Shown: positions 12,801 through 23,760 of the stretch, one piece after another | How positions within the stretch are numbered: position 1 is the stretch's first letter | How the letters are laid out: every line of letters starts with the position of its first letter | DNA from: Capillidium heterosporum | Taxonomy: Eukaryota > Entomophthoromycota > Entomophthoromycetes > Entomophthorales > Capillidiaceae | Reading direction: 5' to 3' | Assembly (NCBI GenBank): GCA_016630905.1 | Contig: WBMQ01000004.1 | Location: forward strand, 1,922,001-1,986,000 | DNA: 64,000 bases | The notes under the pieces: model-generated | Database searches by the model: none | What the model saw: only the letters and a program-made list of their open reading frames with translations | Told to the model about the DNA's origin: nothing | Translations under genes and position numbers: made by a program

Positions 12801-14690
12801 TTCCAGCTAGCTTGTAAATTAGAGTGGTTTACGAGTCCAAATTCTATGTATACAATACGCCTCGTCAAGCTTTTGATCAAACTGAGTGTATTCTTCTTTT
12901 ACGAGTTCGTCCTGTTCCCTTTGCCGTACGGTATATTGATTTGCTATTTAACGTCACCCATCTTCTTGGAGCATAAAGGAACCGTCTTTAGACTGTTGCC
13001 TTTTGAAGCCTATCACGCTTTCCTTTACTGGGCGATCGGTATATCCACCATCCACTTCTTCAACTGGGGAATTGGATTCCTGAGACGCAATACTCGGCCC
13101 GGATTTTTGTGGTTTATTCGTGAACCAACTGCCATGGACTCTCAACAGCTTAGAATGTATCTGATCCGCCCCTATTGGAAGCAGTTCTTCCTATTTTCAT
13201 TATTCTTTGATGGATATTCAATCATCGCCACCTTAACTATCGGAGTTACCGTTAACAACTTGACGAAGATACCTGGACTCCTGCCTTTGAACATACAGCC
13301 GGATCTTGCCGCGGGGACACGCATTTTCCTACTAAGATTGATTTCGCTTAGGTTGATCTACTGGCTGATCAACTACCTGTGGACTCCCAAACTTAAGCTG
13401 GCCGAATTAGGCAACGATATCTTAAAGAAAGTAGCAGCGCATTACCGCCTGAGTTCATTTGCCTTGGGTAAACGATACTCTAACGAGGAGCTTTACAACA
13501 TCCCCATTGCTTGGTCTCGACTTTTGACCTTCCGTCAACCGTTTACAAGCATAGAAAATGTCCGCAAGTTTACACGGTGCCCCAACTCCGACCAAATAAG
13601 TATATTTACATCGCGTAAGCTATTTGTTCCTTGTCACCCGGATGGGCGTCCCATTAACCCAATGGATGTGCCTGCCGATTCGCCCCTATACAACAACCAG
13701 AAAGTCAATGTCGTCTATACACCACCCAACCTGAGACTTCGAGTAACCTTTGTTTTTAACCATTTCCTAACAAGCCCTTTAGCTAGTTGCATTTTCCTTG
13801 GTGCTACTAATCGCTCTAAATATGACGAGTTTCGGTCTATTTGTCCCACGTAAGTATTTGATGTTTCCTAGTACTGAAAATAGTTTAGTCATCATTACCA
13901 AGCCGTTTTCAAAGGTCATTCCTCTCTATGCAGAGTTCGGTGATCTATACCTTTACTTGATCGGTCTTATTGCGCTCTCTATTCCAGTATCCCTTTGGAA
14001 GCTTGCTGGCGCAACGTATAGCACGTTAGTTGACTCTAGAGGCCTTTCAGCTTTATCCAGTAACCCCAAGTTTGTTTTCAAGGTTATTCATTCCCTCGAC
14101 TATCTACTAACATTGATTAGTACTTACTAGCTGCCATGTCCTTCGTCGTGCTTTACCTTTATACGCCAATCGCCCTCTTCATGGGGCTATGTGACTACCT
14201 TATGCTTCTTTCGTTCCACACTCCAGATGCTTTGTATGAGATGCACGACATTCTAGGGGTAATTTTATTAAATATCCGTCTTACTTACTAACTTTAGTCC
14301 TGGCTCGGCGGTGTATTTCTCATCTACTTTACTCTTCAGTTCACCACTAACGCCCAAGCTCCTATCTTCCGCGTTCTCAAGGCATTTTATTCCAAGATGT
14401 TTATAGAGGAAAGTGAGTACCAGGACTTTTTACAATACTTTTGCCCATTCCTAGCAGTCGTTACGGCCAATTTCCTAGCCCACCACCTGATAGCTGTAGT
14501 TATTGCCATCTGTACAGATCAAGCCTATACCTATAGGGTAGTGCTTTTAGCTTTGAGGATGATGTTGGTTGGGGTATCCATCGGTCTAACTTCGGTAATG
14601 ATCGAGAAAAATTATAAAGACTGGGCCCAGCAGGTGCGCAACGAGATCTATTTGATTGATTTCTCTTTGCAGAACGTCGATCAACAGTAA
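9870..14690 (+). CDS. Doa10/TEB4 (MARCH6)-type ER membrane E3 ubiquitin ligase
   Basis: This spliced gene encodes a RING-CH ubiquitin ligase of the ER and inner nuclear membrane that acts in ERAD. Exons 9870-9891, 9934-10030, 10072-10104 and 10143-10183 build the N-terminal RING-variant: CRIC, then CKC, HERC, WVEH and CDLC in C4HC3 order, followed by FAPVYMPNMP as in TEB4. The next exons give the first membrane pair, then a long hydrophilic, Ser/Asn-rich and acidic segment encoded between about 10700 and 12230. From 12240 on come many membrane segments, the multi-spanning body of the family. Further introns include 12375-12410, 13743-13782, one near 14084-14124 and one near 14260-14298. Placing an intron at 13743-13782, with a CTAAC branch site, removes an apparent frame break. 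A few splice sites in the hydrophilic part (11000-11580) are less certain. I did not see any operon-like linkage. Confidence 0.88.
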
Positions 14691-15425
14691 CTTGATATTG
14701 AAGTACGTTTGTAGGAGCTAGAATAGTTTATTACAATCTCCAACAGATATCCCTTTTGATCAAAAGTTGACTTTCTGGTTTATGATTTGTATTTAATTGG
14801 TGAATAAATGTTTATTTACTGAGGTTCTGTTACTATTTTAAACATAGCTATAAATATTAGATATTTTAAATTGTATCCAAAGTATTGAAAAGTTAATACA
14901 TTCTAACCAATCTCTATTGGGCAATGTAGCAGTATCCTATAAAAGGTTTAAAAAAGCTGAATATTCAATAGATAGTTTTATGCGATACTAATGGTCTTTT
15001 CAAGGACCAGGCAAGCATCAGCTGCTTATCAATGTCTTTTTACATAAGAACAGCTACTTTCATTTATTGAAAATCTTAATAATCAGTTGCATTCTTTAGT
15101 TCAATCATTTACTAGTGGTGCTAGATCTAGCTGTAACTTACTGAACAATTCTGTACTATATAGCGCTTTTAATATAGGTTTGTATTTTATCCCTAAAGTC
15201 CATCCTACTTTAATAAAGAGTAAGCTAAGTCTAATTATATATTCATACTAAATCCAAACCTAGAAAATTCAAAAACTTATTTAAGCTTTGTGCCATTTCT
15301 TATGGGAAAGTGATCAAGGCTTGGTCAAGTGAGGATAAAATATAAACCAATCAAAAGGTACTTACTGAATTTTCTTTACAATAGCAAAAAAACTGTTTCG
15401 TTAGCTTCGTTATCAAAGGGTCAAG
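14691..15425. other. Intergenic region Doa10-PRP19
   Basis: About 730 bp with no recognisable gene. A TATAAA-like stretch near 15340 may belong to the promoter of the next gene. Confidence 0.55.
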
Positions 15426-17183
15426 ATGTTGTGTTCAAGTAAGGATATCGAAATACTTTTAAAAATGATGTATTAATTTTTAAAGTCTCTGGTGAAGTTC
15501 CCCAAAAGCCCGTACTATCCAAGAAGAGTGGTCACTTATTCGAAAAATCATTAATTGAGAAACATCTGGCTGAAAATGACAACAAATGCCCAATAACTGG
15601 ACAAGACCTATACCTGGAAGATCTGATTGAAGTTCAAGGTAAATTTATGATTTTTCTTAAACTTAAGTTTGAAAAGCCAGTACTCCTGTCGCCCCACGTC
15701 CACCAACTGCAACTTCGATACCATCTTTACTTTCCATTTTCCAAAACGAGTGGGATGCCATTATGTTGGAGACATTCAATTTGAAACAGCAGTACCAACA
15801 GGTTCGACAACAGCTATCCCATGCCTTGTATCAGAACGACGCTGCCACTAGAGTTATCGCTCGACTTATGCAGGAAAGAGATGAGGCTAGAACGTAAGTT
15901 CTTTAAATGTTTTTATGTACTAATGGTTGTAGAGCATTAACCGAATTGAAAGATCATATTGGAAGTCAATCGGCATCAGGTAAATTAATGACAATAACAT
16001 TTCTAATATTTATAATTTAGCTGAAACCGAAGCTGAGCCTATGGAAATCGATACTAATTCTCAAATTCTTGCTTCCGAAGTCATCGATCTTATCGTTGAT
16101 CACAGTCAAACGTAAGTCAATTATGTAAACTATTACTAAGTTTGTAGTCTCTCCAAAGGTCGTAAGAAGCGAGTCATACCTAAAGAAATCCTCAATGTCG
16201 AGCAGGTTGCTTCGTTGGCTGAACAGAGGCTTCTTCCTCTACATGCCGACAAGCCAGCTGGCATAAATACGGTTACAGTTTTGGAAGGCTTCGTAGCAAC
16301 TAGTGGAAAGGACGGTATTGTTCAAATTTTTGACTTGGATAGCGACAACCAGGTGGCTAGCTTCAAGGTAGGCACTGGTTCAGTATCCCAGTTGGTATGG
16401 GACAAGGAGACCAAACGTATCTTTGTAGTTATCGGCAACACCATCGACTGCTATAACCCATTGGCCAGAGATGACTTTAGCAAGTGGGAGAAGGCTGGGT
16501 CGTTCAGCGATTACGCTGCCCCAGTAACTTCCTTTGCATTGCACCCCTACTACAAATTCGCAGCATCAACCTCGGGAAGCTCTTGGAATGTGCTCGACAT
16601 TTACTCCGGAACCACCTTGGGAACCTTCAGTTCCGGCCCCACAAGTACGTTTCTATACTTGATTTGAACTAACTGATTGTAGCATACCTATGTGGACAGT
16701 TCCATCCTGATGGTATCCTATTCGCAGCTGGTACATCGGACGGAGTCTGCCAGATCTGGAGCTTGAAAGACCAAGTCAAGGTTGCTGACTTTGAGAACCA
16801 TGAAGGAGGCGTCACCTCCATCTCTTTCTCCGAGAATGGGTAACTACTATACTTCTAAACTTTTTGTAACATCCCTTAGATATATCTTAGCCACCATTTC
16901 CGAATCCAACCAGTGCAAGATCTGGGATCTCCGTAAGCTCGCCAACGTCGCCACTATCCAATTGGAGACTAACGCTACCAACCTGACCTTCGATAACTCT
17001 GGCACCTACCTAGCCGTTTCCGACCAACAGTACGTCTACATTTACAAGCAAAAGTCTTGGAAGGAACCCTTGGTTGTCCTCAAGGCTGAAGTTGACGACT
17101 TTGCCTTCACTCAACTTACGACGCACCTCCTCACCGCTTCCAAATCTTCTTCCGAGCTCCGAATCTTTGGTGCTGAAGAATAA
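15426..17183 (+). CDS. PRP19: PRP19 U-box E3 ubiquitin ligase of the spliceosome
   Basis: The encoded protein is the scaffold subunit of the NineTeen complex, which acts in spliceosome activation and DNA repair in the nucleus. A 13-nt first exon (15426-15438) encodes MLCS and is spliced to [12 protein letters not shown], the hallmark start of the PRP19 U-box. The U-box runs to about residue 57 ([14 protein letters not shown]). A Pro/Thr linker and a coiled-coil tetramerisation stretch around [20 protein letters not shown] follow, then WD40 repeats from about 16260 to the end (for example KIWDLRKL and QIWSLKD). Six or so short introns interrupt the gene, among them 15439 to about 15485, one near 16644-16681 and one near 16841-16880. 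The intron next to the start codon explains why no long frame begins there. All landmark segments of the family are present and in order. Confidence 0.93.
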
Positions 17184-17639
17184 AGTGCTTTACCTTTTAT
17201 TTCACTGGTTCGATTCATTATTAGTTTTTAATGCTTTTAGAAGATAGTGATTGTGATGTATGAATCCGTTTATATATGCTTATTTTGTTTTTGCTATTTT
17301 GCATATGCTTTATGAAATGTACAATGTATTATCTTTATCCTTGAGTATCTAGCTATGAACCTTCTGAATACGACTAGTTATTGTTTAAAGCCTTTATACT
17401 ACTTTACTATAGTGATATAGTGCTGTCATTCAAAGCTATAGAATATTCAATCCTAATATTATAGATTGTACAGAGTTTATTCTATAGACAATAAGGATAT
17501 AGTGTGAAATTTGAACCACCAGCTACTTGGAGTTTTCAGCTGTTTTGATTAGACAGAATTGTTCCTTCTACAGATATTTGAAATCTTAGAGATGTGAATC
17601 AAGTCTAACTAAATCAATTTCTTTATCAAGTTTAAAGAG
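17184..17639. other. Intergenic region PRP19 to zf-C3HC gene
   Basis: About 450 bp with no gene seen; it holds the 3' end of PRP19 and the start region of the next gene. Confidence 0.55.
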
Positions 17640-19180
17640 ATGGAAAGAATACAAATGCAATCTGAAGCAAGTAAGTTAAATTTGAGCTACGACCAGATGT
17701 TAGAAAGTATAACCAAACATACGTTGATCCTACCAACCAATAGTATAAATGACAAATTGAACCAGTACAAGTTAGTCAAGGTATCTTCAGATGACAGTAT
17801 TGACAAGAATGAAACTACCAGCCAAATTTTAAGCTTGAAGAGCAAATCTAAATACTTTGATAGGTTCAACAGGTGCTATATTTATTTTAAATTAAACTAA
17901 TATATATTTTACTTTAGATTTTTAGGACCATGTTGTTTAAAAACAAAAGTCATCCAGTTTTTAAATTTGTACGATGAGATTAAAATTGACAGCACTAGCG
18001 ATAATCATTTGTTAAATTTAACAAGTTACAAGCCAAGCTCCCTATTCGAACTACTACTACGTATTGAGACCTACTCGGCACTTTGGATCAACAAGCCTAA
18101 GCCACTTTCTCCAGTATTTTGTGCGACCTACGGCTGGTACTGTTACAAGAACAATAATTTAAGATGCACGTATTGTAAAAATACGATTATCTACAGTTCA
18201 TCGAACGACAGTTCTAGCTTCAATAGAGATTTGGTCTTGAGTAACATAGTCGATCGAGAAATCGTCACATTTATGGAAGGCATTATCGTCAAAGCGCATA
18301 AAGGGGATTGCCTCTGGATAAAGTTGAGTTGCAGTGAGGACCTGTACAAGCACCCCAACCTAGAAAATAACGATAGGAATCGGTTCAACAGCTTTTTAAT
18401 CGACCTAAATCTATTGATTGACTACCTACCTCAACTCAATTTCAAATACCTTCATGGCTTTGATGAAGATACATTAGATAGTATCATTAAACTTTTATTG
18501 GATTCCAACAAAGTAGCCTTTAAAGAAGATGTCGATGTTGATTCGCTTAAGTTAGCGATACCTCTAGCACTCGACGGCTGGTTTCCTGACTTCAATTCTA
18601 AAAGTGACAATGAGTTGGATACCAAGACAGGGAAGCTGGTTTGCTGGGGTTGTTACGAGCGCATTGACTTGAAAGATGAGTTCAAAATTTCCAATTTGAA
18701 TAACCAGCCGTACCCCAACTTCAATTTTCATAGGTGGTTCTGCTTCTACAACGATAAGCAACAACAGCATACACTCTTCAGCAAGGATTACGGTAGTTCT
18801 AAAGCGCAGTGGCTTTTGAAATACCTAAGTGAAGTCGATTGGGCTATCAGAAATTCCTTTGCTGCTAATTTGGTAAATTTAATTACACTACTCGTCATTT
18901 TTAATTTCATATTTTACTTTTTTAGAATGCGCTGAAAGATATCAATATTCAAATCAACAATTTAGTTTCTGAAGACAACCATCAGCCTAAGAAGTTTGTA
19001 GATTTCGATATAAGGAAATTTAATACTATGCTGACACCAAACCAAGCACCAGGTAGTAGCAGCAGTAGCCAGACGAAGGTCGATGAAGGTGACGAAAGAG
19101 CGAAGGGGTCCACCAAGGGTAGTAAGAAAGGTTCATATAATCCGTATAGACCTAGTCGTAGATCTGTAAAAAGGATATAG
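17640..19180 (+). CDS. zf-C3HC (NIPA/Rsm1-like) zinc-finger protein, copy 1
   Basis: Three exons (17640 to about 17872, about 17919-18871, about 18925-19180) encode roughly 480 residues. Two zinc-binding parts are visible. The first is the C3HC domain: FCATYGWYCY, then LRCTYCKNTI, then HKGDCLW. The second is an Rsm1-like C-terminal part: LALDGWFPDF, VCWGCYERI and FNFHRWFCFY. This layout is known from mammalian NIPA (ZC3HC1), a nuclear-pore/nuclear protein linked to an SCF ligase, and from yeast Rsm1-type proteins linked to mRNA export. A nuclear role is therefore inferred. The tail is basic and Gly/Ser/Lys-rich. A second, divergent copy lies at 23761-25432 in opposite orientation and shares the position and phase of the first intron. 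Confidence 0.85.
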
Positions 19181-19507
19181 AATTAGGCTTGAGATGATAA
19201 AACTTGTTTAAAACTAACTTTGATTTAAATATTTAATTTAAAAAGATAATTATTTAAAATGAAGTGAGACATTCTATATATGATAAATTATTTTTCTATA
19301 TGTAAATCGATATAGAACCCATAAATGAAGGTATAATAATCACATTCTTTAACCATAGATATCTAAATTTACAGCTACGTAAGCAAATTGAAAATATAAA
19401 ATTTGAATCATACTATTTTAACTTAAGAAATAAGCTATATATTTAATGGCAAAAAGCTACAGTAAGATGTTTAAAACTTGAAATATTTAGTTATAAATGT
19501 GAAAAAG
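19181..19507. other. Junction of unique DNA with block A
   Basis: AT-rich DNA. Homology with the distant inverted copy begins abruptly at about 19451, 57 bp beyond the stop of the following minus-strand gene. No direct repeat or terminal motif is seen at the junction. Confidence 0.7.
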
Positions 19508-19762
19508 TTAAGCATAGTTGCAGAAAACGTTGTTGACACCTTGTTGCTGGCACTTGGTACCTGGGCCACAAGCACGCTGGACATATTTTCCTTGAGCACA
19601 GGTGTAAAAGCCACCTGAAGCGTAGTCACAAAACATGGTGCCTTCGGTACAGCCGAGGTTGGGATTCCAGTTACGGACACCCATCAAGCTTTTAAGGGAG
19701 TGGCCGATGTTGAAGCTGGTGACAGAGGCAATAAGTAAAATAGAGCAGATAGTGAACTTCAT
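19508..19762 (-). CDS. Small secreted CBM19-like chitin-binding protein (84 aa), block A copy
   Basis: A signal peptide of about 16 residues (MKFTICSILLIASVTS) precedes a mature chain of about 68 residues with six cysteines at 38, 45, 55, 65, 71 and 81. The core C-TEGTMFC, GGFYTC, GKYVQRAC, GPGTKC follows the pattern of carbohydrate-binding module family 19, a chitin-binding module usually attached to chitinases. Here it stands alone, so the product is probably a secreted chitin-binding protein, held by three disulfides, acting at the cell wall or outside the cell. Its protein is identical to the copy at 40162-40416. A TATA box lies about 56 bp upstream, and it is divergently arranged with the 87-residue paralogue. 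The CBM19 assignment rests on cysteine spacing and motif shape only. Confidence 0.85.
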   Translation of the reverse strand: MKFTICSILLIASVTSFNIGHSLKSLMGVRNWNPNLGCTEGTMFCDYASGGFYTCAQGKYVQRACGPGTKCQQQGVNNVFCNYA

Positions 19763-20759
19763 CTTCGATTCTTAGGTTTGTGTAATTTGAGTTCAGCTTC
19801 GTCTGCCATCCTTTTATACCTTTTCTCATTTCAGTGTATCTTGACACTGTTTTCGACGGAGTTCTGTGTTAATAGCATTTGGAAAGATGGATAAAATGCT
19901 GGCATTTTGCTCCTGCATACTCCCTCCATTCCATCTTTTGCATATTAGCGGAATTGGCGATGGAAGATTTATAGCTAAATACATTTTTGCTCATCCTATT
20001 GTAGCAAACTTTACGGAATTGTTATGGATTTCCAACTACGCTTTGAGCAAACTCCAAACATCCACTTCCTTTTACTCAGGTTCAGACTGTCTATGTTGCC
20101 CACCCCTTAGAACAGTCCCTTACAAACTGGCAATGGAATATCGAGACTTTATCCGAGAAATAAAATCAAATACCAATAAGGAATTTATATACACCTCGTA
20201 CGCTAGTCTACATATATGGAAACAGCCATATGTAGGCCACGTTAAACACATGCTCGCTTTATTTAAATTCGGCTTACTAAATCGGTTTCACGTCTAAATA
20301 TACACCTATACAGCTGTATCAATACACCGTCTCTACTGCTACAAATGTCTCAAATGCTATTTTTAGCACAGGTTCCTATGTGTAGCTTTATTTTCGATAT
20401 ACTAATGTTAAAATAGCCTACTGTACTGGAGCTCTACTTTGCAAATTAGCCTTCCACCATTAAGTAAGGCTTTATACAAAGTCTATTTAAAGAACCGCAC
20501 TGTATCTAGATTCCGGATAAGTCACTTGTATACAGCCTCTTCAACATATATGGCTGTTTTAGTCTAAATATAGATACCCATCTGATGGACTTCCCATCGA
20601 CACTACAAACCAAAGCATTGCTACCCAACGGCAGCACAAATGCCATTACACCTTGATACGGAGTTAAATGTTGAGTGCCAAGTTGATTCCCGCTATATAA
20701 AGGGCCTGGATAGTACCAAGGTTATGTATACCAACTAGCAAACAACCAAGCAACCAAAC
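19763..20759. promoter_or_regulatory. Shared divergent promoter region of two chitin-binding genes (block A)
   Basis: A 997-bp spacer separates two head-to-head secreted-protein genes. TATA boxes face outward: one on the minus strand at 19810-19818 (56 bp from its ATG) and one on the plus strand at 20694-20702 (TATATAAAG, 66 bp from its ATG). Short palindromic motifs such as ACATATATGG/CCATATGT occur near 20213-20235. An open frame of 143 codons at 19866-20297 has no family features and is treated as chance. TA at 19946-19947 is the empty insertion site of the transposon seen in block B. Confidence 0.65.
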
Positions 20760-21023
20760 ATGAAATTCGCCATCTTCGCAACTGCACTGATCGCTTCGGT
20801 CACCAGCCTCAACATTGGCAACTCCATCAGAAGCTTGGTTGGAAACAACCAGGTCCGTAACTACAACCCCAACCTCGGCTGTATCGAAGGCACCATGTTT
20901 TGTGACTACTACTCGGGTGGATTCTGGACCTGTGCTCAAGGCAAATACGTCCAGCGTCAGTGCGGCCCTGGTACCAAGTGCCAGCAGCAGGGCCCAAACA
21001 ACGTCTTCTGTAGCCATGTCTAG
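20760..21023 (+). CDS. Small secreted CBM19-like chitin-binding protein (87 aa), block A copy
   Basis: A paralogue of the divergent 84-residue gene. It has a signal peptide of about 16 residues (MKFAIFATALIASVTS), a short spacer rich in Asn, and six cysteines at 41, 48, 58, 68, 74 and 84 with the same spacing. The core reads CIEGTMFC, GGFWTC, GKYVQRQC, GPGTKC, matching a single CBM19-type chitin-binding module. The strongly biased codons (many C-ending) suggest high expression. A TATATAAAG box is 66 bp upstream. The copy at 35934-36197 encodes the same protein. Function is inferred: binding of chitin or chitin fragments in the wall or outside the cell, possibly protecting the wall or masking oligomers. 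Confidence 0.85.
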   Translation: MKFAIFATALIASVTSLNIGNSIRSLVGNNQVRNYNPNLGCIEGTMFCDYYSGGFWTCAQGKYVQRQCGPGTKCQQQGPNNVFCSHV

Positions 21024-21918
21024 CCTTACATTTGCACCATTTGTAAATAAATGCATCGTCTGTCTTATTGTACCTTTTATAAAGTTTGGAGTAAACTTTT
21101 ACGCATCGTAGTTGTGGATTTAGAAATGCTATTGTAGTTTGTCCATCCTTTTACTAGCAACGTGAACCATGCATCTACTTGAGTTATACCTGGTGGCAAA
21201 GGAAAATGATTCCAAGAAACCACATAGCTACCATTTCGATACTGGGTAAATAGATGGTGGTACACTAGAAATGCAACTTTCACTGTATACCCTACTCTTC
21301 TAATACGAGTATGATGTTACATGGGTGGCTAGTAAGTTTACAAACATCTGCGACTCTAAAGTGGAGGCTACGAGGTTGGATAGCATGGCATGTGTCTGAT
21401 ATACCGACATTGAGCCAGATATCTAATCCCACTGGATCAACGGTGCAAAGTTGTACTGACTACGGTGCTGTATGTGACATGGCGTAGCTGCTGGTCTACT
21501 ATGCCCATAGACCCGGTTGTTTAAACGAGTGTAGTTAGGTATCTCGCCATGGGTTGCCATCTACCTAGCTGCGATCCATCTAGAATGCAATTAGAATCAC
21601 TTTACATAAATACATATATAGCATATGGCATTCGTATTCATGCCAGTCATAGTTTCAACCCTCTATAATACCCATTTGGAAAATTAGCATTTCCCCTAAA
21701 ATTTAGTTGCTAAAATTTCGATAACCCAATTTGTGGAATCGGGTGTAGCAACGTTGAAAACCCAACTATCTACCCAAAAGCGATTTAGACTATGAACCAT
21801 TAGCCTTAAACAGGGCGCTAGTCCCTGGTATAACTATAAGGAGTCTGTGTGCCCATGTAGTATAAAAGCATGGCGTATCGTAGCATTGATAGATATACAA
21901 ACACTTCAAGCCATCAAA
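21024..21918. other. Intergenic region before Pro-Lys-Pro gene (block A)
   Basis: About 900 bp without a gene. It holds a likely 3' end just after 21023 (AAATAAATG) and, at the right end, the promoter of the next gene. It differs from the block B counterpart by single bases at 21319 and 21487. Confidence 0.6.
21861..21869 (+). promoter_or_regulatory. TATA box of Pro-Lys-Pro gene (block A)
   Basis: TATAAAAGC lies 58 bp before the ATG at 21919. It also lies after an upstream in-frame ATG at 21847, which therefore would not be in the transcript; this sets the start at 21919. Confidence 0.65.
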
Positions 21919-22632
21919 ATGCAATTAACTATCAGTCCTGCCATCTTATTCTTGGTCTTCCTAAGCCTTATAAGTCACATCGTAGCTCTTCCTCTAGCCG
22001 AAGCAGCTCGTGCAATCGATGCAAATGGAAAAGGCAAGGTAAAGATTCAGCCTTACGAGCCAGAGAAAAAACCCCAACCTAAGCCATACAAGCCGGAGCC
22101 CAAGCCCTACAAGCCTGAGGCTAAACCAGTTCCTAAATCATACAAGCCCGAAACTAAACCAGTTCCTAAACCCCAACCCAAGCCTTATAAACCAGAGACC
22201 AAGCCAGTTCCTAAACCCCAGCCCAAGCCATACAAGCCCGAAACTAAACCGGTGCCTAAACCCCAACCCAAACCTTACAAGCCGGAGACGAAGCCAGTGC
22301 CTAAACCCCAGCCTAAACCATACAAGCCAGAGACGAAGCCAGTCCCAAAACCTCAACCCAAGCCTGCCCCTAAGCCTTACAAGCCTGAGACTAAACCGAT
22401 CCCAAAACCTGTCCCTAAACCCTACAAGCCTGAGACTAAGCCCAAACCAGATCCCAAACCTTACAAGCCAGATACCAAGCCGGTTCCTAAACCTCAGCCT
22501 AAACCTTACAAACCGGATCCAAAGCCAGCTCCTAAGCCGGCTCCTAAGCCTTACAAGCCTGAGACTAAACCCCCTCCAAAACCCTACAAGCCCGACTCCA
22601 AGCCTAGCAAGCCAGCCAAGAAGTATGATTAG
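21919..22632 (+). CDS. Secreted Pro-Lys-Pro repeat protein (237 aa), block A copy
   Basis: The start at 21919 gives a clean signal peptide ([20 protein letters not shown] then VALPLAEA). The mature protein is almost entirely a low-complexity repeat of PKPYKPE(T/P)KP(V/A)PK units, very basic and without cysteine or an enzyme domain. Such Pro/Lys-rich chains stay extended, bind anionic polymers and may be cross-linked into walls or adhesive layers; this role is inferred, not shown. The repeat has an internal 12-base period variant: this copy has one more Ala-Pro-Lys-Pro unit than the copy in block B. The long antisense frame over the same bases comes from the repeat and is not a gene. Confidence 0.8.
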   Translation: MQLTISPAILFLVFLSLISHIVALPLAEAARAIDANGKGKVKIQPYEPEKKPQPKPYKPEPKPYKPEAKPVPKSYKPETKPVPKPQPKPYKPETKPVPKPQPKPYKPETKPVPKPQPKPYKPETKPVPKPQPKPYKPETKPVPKPQPKPAPKPYKPETKPIPKPVPKPYKPETKPKPDPKPYKPDTKPVPKPQPKPYKPDPKPAPKPAPKPYKPETKPPPKPYKPDSKPSKPAKKYD

Positions 22633-23760
22633 TCCGACTGGCTTATTCTTTACTCTCAACTGCAAAAGTATATTCTCTTTATTTCTACGTCTATGTATTG
22701 GATCTGTGATCGATACATTGTAAATAAAACTGTATTTAGTTTTACCTTTTTATGTGGATGCATGCCTACAGTTTAAATGCCATTCAACTTTTTACAGCCA
22801 GTCTAGATTTGCCATCCTTGGTATTAGTTCCAATATAATTCCAAGTTCTAATCTTGAGGCACTTGAAAACGACAAAATATTTGCTTACAATGCGAATAAA
22901 ATAGTTGGGTTGAAATAGGCTTCGATAATGTACGTTGTATTTTCCAAGTGGTTTGCAAAGTAGAAAGTTGCTCATTTATATTATTGGAGTGCTTTTAATG
23001 TAAAGATAATTGACCCATCTTTTCGAAAAGTTACATATGATAAAGGAAGTCATCATGGATTTGTATATTTCTATATACACTTTAATAATTATAAAAGAAT
23101 TGTCGAGATGCTTATATTTGTACTAACCACTCAGTTATCTTAATTAATATCGATGGACATCATACCATCCAAGTGTAAGCCACACTACTTTGTTAAACTG
23201 TAAGGTAAAATAAAGAGATAGGGTGTTGGTGACTAAAGATGCGGAAGAATTTATGTAGTGTAGATTGGAGAGCCATTGGTTTATAATACAGCGAAAGTAA
23301 AAGCCTGTGATAAAAAGTATTCATCTATGATATGAATTTGAAGTAAAGAGTTATGTGCTTGTGTAGGTACATAGTCTAAACTATGACCTTGAAATATTGG
23401 AGCAAGGTCAATCATTAGACTGTATCTTAACCCTCGCTATACTAAAGATCCAAAATTAATATTTAAAAGGAAAATAATTCATGCCTAAAATTATATAAAT
23501 CATATATATCACTATAGCTAAACTAGAATACAACTCAAAGGAAACTTTAAATATAAAAATTTGTAATAACAAAGTGTTGATGTTCTAAAAGCACATATTC
23601 CATTAAAGGTTCATTAAAAGACAGCACTAAATAAGCCAGTCATCCAAGTTAAACTGCAGTATCGGCGATAAAGGCTTAGGTTAACACCGGTTGCAAATCT
23701 TAGAAAGTGATAGAAGGGAAGCTGGTAACTATTTTGTAATCACTTGGCGTCCAAATCGAT
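22633..23760. other. Intergenic region containing right end of block A
   Basis: The first 203 bp belong to block A and carry the probable polyadenylation region (AAATAAAAC near 22722). From 22836 the sequence is unique and AT-rich, with no gene seen. Confidence 0.6.

Larger units (their letters stand above)
19451..22835. repeat. Inverted segmental duplication, block A (3,385 bp)
   Basis: This segment recurs in reverse orientation at 34134-40473, where it is interrupted by a transposon. Homology starts and stops sharply (AAAAAGCTAC at the left end, CCAATA at the right end). Reading both copies side by side, I found only a few base substitutions (for example at 19460, 21319 and 21487), three one-base indels in the spacer between the first two genes, and one 12-bp indel inside the Pro-Lys-Pro gene. 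Block A contains three secreted-protein genes and the uninterrupted (empty) target site of the transposon, TA at 19946-19947. Confidence 0.95.

Noticed and set aside
13849-13870. A 22-nt intron in the Doa10 gene that would also restore the frame
   Set aside because: Too short, and it leaves a non-membrane segment. A 40-nt intron at 13743-13782 with a CTAAC branch site restores the frame and a clean membrane helix.
19866-20297. 143-codon plus-strand frame in the divergent spacer
   Set aside because: No family features. In block B it is broken by the transposon and by one-base indels, and it lies over a divergent promoter.
22138-22665. Long Arg/Leu/Trp-rich minus-strand frame over the Pro-Lys-Pro gene (mirrored at 34304-34819)
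   Set aside because: It is the antisense reading of the repeat; no signal peptide or domain, and the sense frame has a signal peptide and TATA box.
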